NCBI GenBank assembly: GCA_002751075.1
Contig: NAOQ01000009.1
Span: 270,796-295,899, forward strand
DNA from: Ichthyophonus hoferi
Taxonomy: Eukaryota > Opisthokonta > Ichthyosporea > Ichthyophonida > Ichthyophonidae
Direction: 5' to 3'
DNA length: 25,104 nucleotides
Made by a program: the position numbers and the translations under genes. This document shows, piece by piece, positions 10,944 through 22,700 of this stretch. The notes beneath the pieces are model-generated. The model was not told the origin of the DNA and searched no databases. It saw only the letters and a program-made list of their open reading frames with translations. Each line of letters opens with the position of its first letter. Within the stretch, counting starts at the first letter, position 1.

Positions 10944-13853
10944 CTGAGGGATAAGAGAAATAAGTCCGACGAAGAGAGATAGGTATGTTAAATCACTCCC
11001 CGTCCCTGCTTATTATTTATGTGTCTTTGGTGTAGTTATACATGTTTATATATATACATTTTATGAAGTAGTTTGAGATATTATATACAACTATAACTAT
11101 AAGGCTTTTTATAAAAGTATATATATATATATAGATATATATATTTAACAGAACAAACCATAACAAAAGCGGTATAATAATAATTATTCCAAATAATAAT
11201 TATTTTATTTATTTTCTAGTATTTATATATGTTGTATGGATCTTATTATAGATTATTTCAGTATTGATGTATGCAGTGTAGCTGTTATTTATAAACCAAT
11301 TATATCTTAAGAGTATAAAATTCGAGAGTAGCCATCAAATTAAAGTGTAGTGTTTTCAAAACATTTCTTCTAGTTTAATCTACATATTTTTTTCCAATAA
11401 ATAAATATTTTTAAAATAAATATCAATACTATAAGTACATTATTTTTTTCTAGACTAGGCATCATCACTCAGTTATATAGTAAATAAAATAATCTAAATG
11501 TATGCGATGATTATTGCAACCGCTTAGTGTTTGTAATATATCCCGAATGATATTTTAAACGTTAGAAACGGTTTGTACATACTGTGAAATTTACCATTTT
11601 AATAATTATGGAATTGATATATCCCAATATTTTGTAATAATCGGAATCTATTCTAACAGTTCCTATTAATATAATAGAGATAAAACTCACTTTTACCTAC
11701 ATACCTACGCTTCTTATTTATATATATATATATATGCATTAAATTAAATGAAATTATATTATATAGTACTTATAAATACCATACAGAAAATAAAGTTAAT
11801 TCATGAGTGAAAGCATAAAATAAATTTCAAGACAATACAATATATATATTACGCACATAACGAAATGATATAAAATAAAATGCAATAGCAAAATACAATT
11901 AAGCAAAATAAAATATAAAAAAACAAAATAAAACGGTACAGTATAGTATAATGTAACAAAATAAAACAGTGCACTATAGTATATATACATATGTAATATT
12001 CTCAATAATTTTTTACTCCACTATATAACATTTATTCTATGATCTATAATTATACATAAATTATATTTACTATGAATTTCATAATACAACCTTATCGCCC
12101 TACTTATTCCTCTCGTAACTAAAAATATATATAAAGTAGTTTTTATTAGGGTTTACTAGCATATTAAGAAAAATTATATCATCAAGAATATAGTATAGCT
12201 TGTTGATTAATAAATGTTTTATGTATGTATACGTAAAATTCATATGCTGAATAGTTTACATACATATATTATGAGCCATACATACACGCTTAATATTATT
12301 TATTATTCAGAATATGCTTTTTTAACTAGTAATTTTATGACGACTATTAACTATCTCATACACCATTTTATTTCCCAAAAAATCCTTCTTTACGTTTATT
12401 TAAATAAGTTACGTTTCCTTTTATTTCCTTAATAAAAAAACCACTAAGTTACTAAATTATCGCATCACTATACCTATAAACCGGTTCTTCTTCCAATAAA
12501 CCAAGTGCAATAATTCCTGAATAATAATCCCAGTAATTGATTTCAACAGATCCTCCAATAGTCATCTACGTAATCCTACACAGTCCATATAAGGTTAATA
12601 TAGGACCACTACCATTAGCTCACATCTATTAATGTACACGTGTACTGTGGTGCAACTTACCCCATACCCTACCGTTTTAAGCACAGTTTTACTTGTCTCT
12701 GGTGGGTTTACCAGACTATTTTCTACGCTCGTTAGTGTATAGTTATTATATTATATACCAGTATAATATAAATATTCACTTCCAGCCTACTGCACCTTAT
12801 ACGTGCGTGGCGTCCATAGAATTCGGTTCTGGTTTAATTGGATCGTTCAATTGATTTACAACAAGGTAATTATCTTTTCCTTTGTCTATTATGTAGTTGT
12901 TTTACCGACTGTAGGCCTTAAAATCATTCTTTACTTGAATTGGTAAAACTGGAAAGCAAAAGTTGCTTGAAATATATACACAGTATGAATTTATAAAACT
13001 TTGTCTTGGATTTTGTCTACTTTTACACAATATTTTTGTTTAGTTATTCGTAAAACATGCACTTACATGGTTAGGTAGGCAATAATACATTAAGACCTTT
13101 CTAAGTCTTCAGGTTTACATTGTTCATTACCTATTAATTTTTGAGTCAAGATTATGCGAGCACAGTATGTATATAGTTTATGTATGAATAATAAATAACC
13201 TATTATTCGGTATTAAATGAAAGGTGGATTTCAAGCTAGCCTTTAATACTAAAGGCATTAATTCTTACCTTATACTGCATTTATATATACTAACTGACAT
13301 AAGTGAAATAACATGTTGTACGTATTTGGAATGTGTCAGAAAATCTTCAAATACACAGTGAAAAACAATACAATAAAATGCCTTGGTACATATATATAAA
13401 ATGTATTCACATACAGAGCCCCACACACCCTCATATATTATTCACAAAAGTCGTATACCCTAACTTCAATTTTTTGTGTTATACGCAACATGTATGTTTA
13501 TTTAAATACTTTTATAGCTTAGTACCCTTTGATATGTAAAAATTCTATAAGAAAATCTTTTTTTTTTACAATCTATGCACATAGTTAACAATGGAAGCTA
13601 TTTACCTGACATTATGGAATAATCCCCTGTTTATGTGTTAGCGGAGTTGATGGTAATTGGTAATACACCAATATATATAATTTGTACAAATCTTTGATTA
13701 GATAAAACAAAATTGCTCAACTTGTATTGGTATAGGCGCATATAAAGAGATATATAAAGCAAGTAATAGTAATACCAGTGTCTTTGCCTATCATATTCAC
13801 ATTACCATATATTATACTAACCTTATCCTACTTACACCCTATCCCCTACATCC
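10944..13853. other. AT-rich interval between two head-to-head genes
   Basis: No coding block was identified. The first exon and promoter of the minus-strand membrane gene should be here. Candidate ends reading ATG followed by a GT donor on the minus strand exist near 11776, 12611 and 13806, but none is compelling. Small open frames in 11796-12432 and 13333-13539 have the composition of the surrounding DNA. Confidence 0.5.
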
Positions 13854-13888
13854 TACGTCATACATTCTACGTCATATCCTCTACGTCA
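13854..13888 (+). promoter_or_regulatory. Three phased TACGTCA boxes (CREB/ATF-like bZIP sites)
   Basis: TACGTCA occurs at 13854-13860, 13868-13874 and 13882-13888, each copy exactly 14 bp from the next, in a C- and T-rich stretch about 115-150 bp upstream of the SDA1 start codon. TACGTCA is one base from the CRE core TGACGTCA bound by bZIP factors. Factor identity is inferred; the motif and spacing are direct observations. Confidence 0.55.
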
Positions 13889-13987
13889 TACATTCTCATC
13901 TCATTTTACAACACATCACCTTTTATACAACCTTTCATTAATTATCAAATCTAGGCCTCCACAACAACTACTGTCCAAGCAACCACG

Positions 13988-14000
13988 GTAACCTAGCAAC
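13988..14000 (+). promoter_or_regulatory. RFX-type X-box next to the SDA1 start codon
   Basis: GTAACC-T-AGCAAC fits the X-box consensus GTNRCC-N(0-3)-RGYAAC perfectly. It ends one base before the ATG triplet at 14002. It would lie in the 5'UTR or at the transcription start. Chance occurrence cannot be excluded. Confidence 0.4.
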
Positions 14001-14001
14001 C

Positions 14002-16756
14002 ATGTCTGTCAACAGTCTCCCAACCAATCTGCCTCAGTTGCAGAACCTTATTAAGAGAGATAAGGAATCTTACACAGAGGAATTTCTACAGCAACTACGT
14101 CATTTTGAATCTAATTTACAAATTTTCCAAATGAACCCTCAGGCCGAATCCAAGGATTTTGGAGAACTGGTTTCCTTCTTAAGTCATGTGAGTGCGTGAT
14201 AATGATATATGATTGGATTAGGGTGCACGGGTAAGGTTCTAGTATAGCCAATGAAATGCAGTATAGTTTTTTAATGTTTAGTTTCTATTAGGCATAGAGA
14301 TGATATTTATGATATTATTTTATTGTTTGGGTTATAATACTCATAACAACCTAGATGGAAGTTTGTTGTACCTAATATGTTGTAAGTAATATTAGGTGCA
14401 AATACATTAGTGTATATTTATCATTTTCTTTTAAGTGTACGGTAGCAATATATAGTTAAATATACAGGTGTCATTTAGGGTATGTAATTATGTACTACAT
14501 TGTGTGGCTATATGGTACAGTGCTCACAGGGTCTGGGTTGCATTGTATACACTAACATTATCTTATTCTTCTCTTCACCTTATATTTATTTACACGTATA
14601 GTCGTATGAGAAATAGGCATACTTACATAACGTTATACATATATACATNNNNNNNNNNNNNNNNNNNNNNNNNNNNNNNNNNNNNNNNNNNNNNNNNNNN
14701 NNNNNNNNNNNNNNNNNNNNNNNNNNNNNNNNNNNNNNNNNNNNNNNNNNNNNNNNNNNNNNNNNNNNNNNNNNNNNNNNNNNNNNNNNNNNNNNNNNNN
14801 NNNNNNNNNNNNNNNNNNNNNNNNNNNNNNNNNNNNNNNNNNNNNNNNNNNNNNNNNNNNNNNNNNNNNNNNNNNNNNNNNNNNNNNNNNNNNNNNNNNN
14901 NNNNNNNNNNNNNNNNNNNNNNNNNNNNNNNNNNNNNNNNNNNNNNNNNNNNNNNNNNNNNNNNNNNNNNNNNNNNNNNNNNNNNNNNNNNNNNNNNNNN
15001 NNNNNNNNNNNNACATACATACACGCATACATACATACATACATACATACATACATACACATACACGCATACATACATACATACATACATACATACATAC
15101 TTATATACACTTACATACACTTACACAGACAGCCAACCTGTACCCCAAGCATGCCGCGCAGTTTCCCCTCCAGGTGATGAATCTACTGGAGACTCATGCG
15201 GCTGTGATGAAGCCAGATGTGCGTAGAGACCTTTGTAAGGCCGTTATCCTGTTAAGAGGAAAGGATATGATTCAGCCTGTAAAGTACGTGTGTGTATGTA
15301 TAAATGTATGTATGCATGCATGTATATATGCATGTAGTAGGTTATAACTATTTGTATACATAATTCTTATTAGTTAATTCCTCATTAGCGTACCCACGCT
15401 TAATGGGAGACTGGTTTGTAACGTACATATGATTGGGTGCTGATGGATATATATGTAGTGAGCATTATATAAGTCAACGCATTCACGATTTTGTTTTTAC
15501 TGGTTTATTTCCTAGTATTGTACATGCATACGTTTATATGATTGGTTATCTAAAACATTCGGTTTTGTCAACGGGTCCATCAATGCCTGATATCAATCCA
15601 ATAGGTGCCTAGCATGTGCACCACTTACTCTACCCATTCCATCCTTTACCACGGATTGTACTTTGTGATTTTCATATTTAACTATTTAAAATAATTAACG
15701 ATTGTCTCAACCAATCCATCCGTATATGTACATGTATGCACAATCCAAGCATATCAATATATACCTACCTACCTATCTATCTGTCTACCTACCTATCTAT
15801 CCACATACTTACCTACCTGCCTACCTATCTACCTATTTATCTATCTGCATACCTACCTATCTATTTATCTATCTGCATACCTACCTATCCATTTATCTAC
15901 ATACCTACCTATCTACCTACCTACCTATTTATCTATCCACATACCTACCTACCTATCTATCTACCTATCTATCTATCTGCATACCTACCTATCTATCTAC
16001 ATACCTACCTACCTACCTATCTACCTACCTATTTATCTATCTACATACCTACCTATCTATCTACCTACCTATCTATCTATCTACATACCTACCTACCTAC
16101 CTATTTATCTACATACCTATCTACCTATCTACCTACCTATCTATCTACATACCTGCATACCTACCTACCTATATCTTTCAGGGTATACGAAGTGTTCTTT
16201 AAACTTTTCCGTTTGAAAGACAAAATTCTGCGTGAAAATCTACGTACACACATTATCTCTGATATCCGTCGTTTAAATGCCAAAGCGAAAAACAATTCCC
16301 TCAATAAGACCCTACAAAACTTCATGTTTGTTATGGTTTCCGATGATAATCCCACTGCTGCTCATTTGTCTGTGAGGGTTTTAGTTGATCTTTATCGGAA
16401 GGGGGCATGGTAAGCTGGTTTATATGTTATGTTTTTGTGTTGTATTCTCTATTCTCTCTCTATTTCGTTCTACTCTAGCTTTATCTTGTAGACAATACTG
16501 TACTTATAAACGCACACATATATTGACTACTTGAAACAGATTTGTTTTATAAATTATATATATATATATATATATACTATAGTTTTGTGTTAAAAATGGG
16601 TATGTAGTTAATCTGCAAGTTTTTGTTGGAAAAATATACGTACGTTATGATAATGTATATAAGGAACATACACTTATTCTTTGAACTCTCATACTATAAA
16701 AGCATGTTCTTTATAGTGGCTACATACGTTATTATTACTTATTATGATGATTATTA

Positions 16757-16788
<32 letters not shown>

Positions 16789-19700
16789 GTTATTATCATT
16801 ATTATTATTATTGCTATTATTGTTATTATTATTATTACTATTAATACTATTATCACCATTACTATAATTACCATAACCATTTAACACCCTCACCCATACA
16901 AGCCAAGTCCTATGTCACTATGTCACACACCTCTAAACCCACCCCTGTTGCTATAGGAAAGAGGACCGCACCGCTAACGTCATTGCTACAGCGTGTTTTT
17001 CACCGCACACCAAGGTGATGGTGGCTGCTATACAATTTTTCTTAGGAGTGGATGAAGAGGATGACATAGATACTGATGAGGAGGAACAAATGATGGTAGG
17101 GTGTGATTGGCTACATTGTAGATTAAAGTGTTAAACCGATCTATCAATTTAGGTCATATACATATATATACCACTTAAATTTTTTTCATTGGTTAATTTA
17201 AGATGATATGGTGTCATTGGCTCAATTGTGCATGTGCATTAGGTGTCGAACCAAACAATTTAAGTATTTTTAATGATATAGATACAGACGAAAAGGAACA
17301 GATGATGTTAAGAGTGTGACTGGCTAGATTTTACATTAGAATAGTATGTTATGTTATGTTATATTGTTATAGTATAATATAACATATACCCATGGTTTTT
17401 ATTTATTTTCTATTACTATCTATCTTTTACTAACCTATTAACACTGCGAATAAAATGTGTTAAATCAATCCATTTAAGTCGCATATCACCGTATTATTTT
17501 TTATTGGTTAATTTAAAGATTTTATCAAGAGGAATGTAAATGAGTATTATACAAAGGTGTGGGTTCTTTAATTTTAACGGTTAAGTATAATTGGTTAGGT
17601 TCTCTGATAAGCTATTAAATCTAGATAAGATCTATAGTATTTTTGTACATAACTCGTTAAATGTATATATAGATTTTTGAATGTATGGGTTTTTTTTTTT
17701 GTTGTTTCCGTTTGTGAATTTTTATATATCAATTTCTGTATGTATACACTTACTGGTTTGGCCGTGTTTGTATACAATGTACTATATCATATGCTGGTAT
17801 AATCATTATATTCTATTATGTTGTATTACTTATATATATACATACAGTCGTTTAACTCTAAGCACGCCTATATTCCTAATGCACGTATACTGGCTGACCC
17901 GTATATATACACACATACATACATACATACATACATACACACATACATACATACACACATTAACACATACATGCATACCTACATATATATATATATATAT
18001 ATATTGATATAAACATTAAACATATCCAGAACAAACCCACTTTGAAAGATTTAACAGCTCATATGTTGATTTCCGGAAAGAAGAAAAAAAGTCAACATAA
18101 ATTAGAAAGAGCTCGTTTAAGTCAGAAGGTAATTTATATTTACATTAACTCATATATATATATATATGTATATTATACGCCATATATAGTATGTTATTAG
18201 TCTATACCATATATAGTATGTTATTATTCTATACCATATATAGTATGTTATTATTTTATACCATATATAGTATGTTATTATTCTATACCATATATAGTAA
18301 TATATATATATATATGCATTAAAATTTTTTTGATCACCCAGAAATTTGAGCGTAAGGAGAAGAAACAAGTTGTGGCTAATTTCTCCGCCCTTCAACTTAT
18401 TAATGACCCTCAGGGTATGTGTGCTTGTACTGCTTATATACACACGTAGACTGAGTACATACTATCTATTATACTGTCATATTATTAGGCATACTATCAT
18501 GCATACTATCATACCTACCTATATACATACCTACATACATACATATCTATATACATACATACCTACATACATACGCGCATACATGTGTACAAACACGCAT
18601 GTATACCAACTCATACATATCCAAACACACACACATATATATATATATATACTTACCTATTCCACTACCCCTTTTAGGTCTTGCTGAGAGATTGTTCAGC
18701 AAACTGAAACAAAGCACTGAGAGGTTTGAGGTCAGGCTAATGATGATGAATCTCATCAGTCGATTGGTTGGTGTCCACGAATTGGTGTTGCTGAATTTCT
18801 ACCCATTCCTACAGAAGTACTTACAACCTAAGCAAAAAGGCAAGCTAATATATATATTAGTTGTATTTGTAATAGGGTTGTTGTTATTGTTATTATTATT
18901 GTTATTATGATATTATATTTTATTACTTGCGAGTGAGTAGATAGATATATATGTATAACCATAGTATAAAAGCTATGATATGACGGTTGTAAAGGTGATT
19001 TTTGTATGGTATTATATGTATATGTAGATTGTAATACTGTACGTTTATTGGTACAATGTAAATGATTAAAATATAAGTAATTTTATAATTTTGGTTGTAT
19101 TTCTGAATACATATATACCTGTGATATATATGCAATTAAAGCATTATATTTGTTATAAGGATTGGTTAATGGGCTCGTAGAGTAAAGAATCTATTTATGT
19201 CTTAATTGCCAGACAGAGCTGTCTATTATTAATTAATTAATTACGTGATCATAATTGCTATTAGCATTGCTATGATAATTTAAATCAACTCTAATCATAA
19301 TCTGTAAATATTAGACATACACATGCACATTTTTTTAATTTTTTAATTTTTTAATTAATTAGTTGTCCAGCTCACACCTTATCCAATGAACTCTCTCCAT
19401 ATCACACCACTTTTATATTCTTCTGCAATAATTTTCCATTTTTCGCCTTTCCTGTATCTATACGGTTTATCTCATCTTCCCATTCTTCTCTCTCTCTCTC
19501 TCTCTCTTTCTGTCTTCTTTACTGTACATTCCCCCTACAATCATAGAGGTTACCAGCATCCTGACCTATCTAGCCCAGGCCTGCCACAGTCTGGTGCCTC
19601 CTGAAGCCTTAGAGCCAGTAGTAATGGCTGTGTGTAATAACTTTATTACTGAACGCTGTTCTACTGACGTCATGTCGGTGGGGTAGGTGATGGGTTATAT

Positions 19701-22700
19701 ATATAGTGTATTGCAGTGTATTGTATTGTGTTGTATTGTATTGATATATGCAGTGTATTGTATTGTATTGATATATGTAGTGTATTGTATTGTATTGTAT
19801 TGTGTTGTGTTGTATTGTAGTGTGGTGTATTTTAGTGTAGTGTATTGTGTTTGTGTATACATTATTGTGTATTATTTGTGTTTGTTTTATCAACAAAGTG
19901 CTATTAAAGAGAGATATATCCCAAAAAAAAAAAAAAAAATAGAAAAAATAATGGAAAGCGTAGTTGTTCACCTAATTGTTTTAGATTATTTTTTTATTTT
20001 TCAATATATAGTGTAGTGATTAGTGATTAACTACCAATGGAAAAGAGATAAGAGTATTATGCTAACCAATCATACCATTATACATACTTTCCCTCTCCTC
20101 TCTCTCTTCCATTTTTTACCTATGTTTTACCAGTCTAAACACTGTGCGTATTATCTGTACGCGTTGTCCTCTGGCTATGAACGCTACTCTGTTGCAAGAT
20201 CTCTCGCAATATAAAACATACAAGAAAGATAAGGGGGTTATGATGGCTGCTAAAAGTCTTATTCAGCTGTTTAGAACTGAGAATCCTGAGCTCCTGGCTA
20301 GGAAAGATAGGGTATGTGTATGTGTATGTATATATATATATATCTGTGAGCAATTGTATTTTTGGTACACGTATATATACATATGAATGTGTTTGTTAAG
20401 TGTTAGCATACTAACAATCTATGTTTGTGGTGGACGTTATAGGGCAAGGAGGCCAGTGAGAACAAAGATTTTACCCCCTTCCAGTATGGTGAAGTGCGCG
20501 CTGTGGATTATGTTCCTGGTACCGAGGTAAGCAACCAATATATATAGGATCTCTACTAATACAAGTAGTAGCATCTAGTATTTATATTCAATACACTGTG
20601 TGAATGGAAGTTATAAGATTGTCTAGTTATTGATTTATTAAAATTTACATAAATGGTAAACAAATGGTTGAAGTTGTATATTCCCAGCATCCATTGTCCT
20701 TAATTGGACGGATATTACAACCTGAAAATTGGCTTGGTTACTAGTACATGATATTGCTTATAGCTAATTGGATAGTGTATTATCAGTCAACCAATCCGAT
20801 CTAACTCTATGTGTACTTGTAGTTCCTGAATGAACAGGGAGAGGTAGATGGAGTGGATGTGGCTGAACAAAGAAAGGTTGATGGTATGTATACTATACTA
20901 TACTGCACTATACTAGATTTTAATAGTAATATATTAGTATAATAATATAGTAGTATAATGTATATATATTCAAATGGTTTGTTATAGCGCAGTTGTTTAT
21001 ATTATTTTATTCAATTTTAATTATACATTATTATCGTAAATGGTTTAATTAATTAATTAATCTCCTTTTAGGTTGGGCCACTGCCTCTGAGGATGAAGAT
21101 TCTGACAGCGATGGTGAGTGGGTTAAACTCTCAAGTGATGAGGATGATAATGAGCCAATGGCTGGTGAAGGAGGAGAGGAGGTAATGTGCTAACTCTGTG
21201 TGAATGGCTTATCATGGGGTTGTTTTAAAATTTTAAATATCTTAAACTATACATGTATTATATATATATGTTATCTACTGTTTCTTTCTTGTTTGTAAAT
21301 GTGTATATATCCAAAAAACCATTCTGGGCGACGGAGTTTTTATCATAGGTATTTATATTGACTTGTACAAATACATTATCATGCTTTATGGGCATTTATC
21401 CTTGACTAATTATAAAGATTATATATAATCACACATTTACGTGTATGTACATATACGTATACCCACACTATTATCCTACTATGCGATTAAACTAACATGC
21501 TAGCAACATTATCTATTCCTTTTAGGCCGAACCTGAGATGGACCCAGAGGAAGCCAGAGAGAAAGCTAAGATGATTAGCATGCAGAGAGTATGTTGCTAT
21601 ACGTGTTATTAACCTCCTATCTGAACTCTTTTACACACATATATATCCGTGCCTGCCTACCTACATACATACATACATACATACTACCAACTAAAATTTA
21701 CTTTTTCTTTTTTTCTTTTGTATCTGTTTATCTTTCTGTTTCTCTGTCTCTTCATATCTATATATTATATAGTTTTTATATCTTTCTTTGCCATAGATAC
21801 CAAGCCACCACTCTATTATCTTCGTTAAATTATATACACACTAACAACTATATCCTCTTGTTTAGATTCTCACTCCAGCCGACTTCGCCGCTATGAAACA
21901 AGCCAAGGCTGAAGCCCAAGTTAGCACTAAAAAGAGCAAGCGGAAAATGATGAACCCGGATGACCTGAGCGTAGCGTATGTTGATTGGTTCTTGGTTTAA
22001 TAGGTTTTAATATGTTTTATTGGAATACATGCATTGACTGATGATTGCTAAGCATTAAGCTGGTTACTGTGGTAATATATGTGGGTGGGTTATATGGGAT
22101 ATGTAAAATCATGTTGTAGATTGTAATGTTCTGTGCGATGATACTGGTATATATATGTATACCTGTGCGAGTATGTTAGTGTTTTGGATTGTTTGTGAAT
22201 ATCGAGTTATATATATATATATATATATCCTATACGTGAATGCACCAGAGATTCATTCATGTTATAGTCATATATTGTCACCACCATACATACCTTATCA
22301 ACTATAGACATGCATACAACTGTACTAAAATATATATTTTTCGTACGTGTAATAACAAAAAAAGACAACTGTGATAAAGAATAATATATATAAATCAATT
22401 GTATTACAAAATCTCTATGGATTCTATTGAAAAGCTAACGAAAATTGTTATGTCGTGTGGGTGGGTTTATAGCAACGATGAGATTGTTGACCCCAACCAG
22501 ATCGAAAGAATGTTCAAGAAATCTAAGATGGAGAAGGAGGCTAAACTGAGTCTCGCTGAGGTACACTGCAGTAAAACTGTTTGGCCTCTCTTCTGTTTAC
22601 TTTAAAATGCTCTATAACATGTTAAAACGTTAAAAAACTTAAATCGCTTTAAAACGTTTCATTTGAGTTATCTTTCTTTCCTTTCCTTTTAAACTTTAAC

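Larger units (their letters stand above)
14002..17095 (+). other. SDAD1: SDA1 exons 1-4: N-terminal helical (NUC130/3NT-type) domain
   Basis: Exon 1 (62 codons) carries the [11 protein letters not shown] signature and [13 protein letters not shown], matching the N-terminal helical region of SDA1 proteins. Exon 2 encodes a segment ending in [15 protein letters not shown], which corresponds to the human CKALILLRNKNLI stretch. Exon 3 contains [19 protein letters not shown] and [17 protein letters not shown], the most conserved part of the domain. Exon 4 ends in the acidic run [12 protein letters not shown]. Junction phases are 0, 2, 2 and 0. Introns 1-3 are 941, 898 and 547 bp and are dominated by ACAT, CTAY and ATT simple repeats. 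The domain assignment is from memory of the family, not from a profile search. Confidence 0.9.
18030..20311 (+). other. SDAD1: SDA1 exons 5-9: conserved central repeat-like region
   Basis: Exon 5 is a lysine-rich linker ([10 protein letters not shown]) matching the basic insert of the human protein. Exon 6 encodes [15 protein letters not shown]. Exon 7 is the best conserved, with [18 protein letters not shown] and [17 protein letters not shown]. Exon 8 starts with the last two bases of the Glu codon in KEVTSIL and contains [13 protein letters not shown]. Exon 9 holds [17 protein letters not shown] (completed across the junction), [13 protein letters not shown] and [14 protein letters not shown]. 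The exon 7/8 join only works through the GC donor at 18840, and it reproduces the family residues around HQREVTKIL exactly in register. Confidence 0.93.

Noticed and set aside
14468-15226. Open frames spanning the N gap on both strands
   Set aside because: They are produced by undefined bases and the ATAC repeat. Only 15129 onward is coding, in a different frame.
15702-16413. Long forward frames rich in Tyr-Leu-Pro-Thr and Tyr-Leu-Ser
   Set aside because: They are translations of the CTAC/CTAT microsatellite in SDA1 intron 2. Only the last part (from 16182) is real exon.
16623-16880. Tyr- and Ile-rich frames on both strands
   Set aside because: They are translations of the ATT trinucleotide repeat.
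18150-18443. Periodic [13 protein letters not shown] frame on the minus strand
   Set aside because: The 27-bp minisatellite is a multiple of three and keeps the frame open. It overlaps SDA1 exon 6 in antisense.
22399-22472. Extension of SDA1 exon 15 upstream, with an internal ATG
   Set aside because: The frame happens to be open into intron 14, but the acceptor at 22472 gives the in-phase join expected from the family. An alternative start would drop most of the protein.
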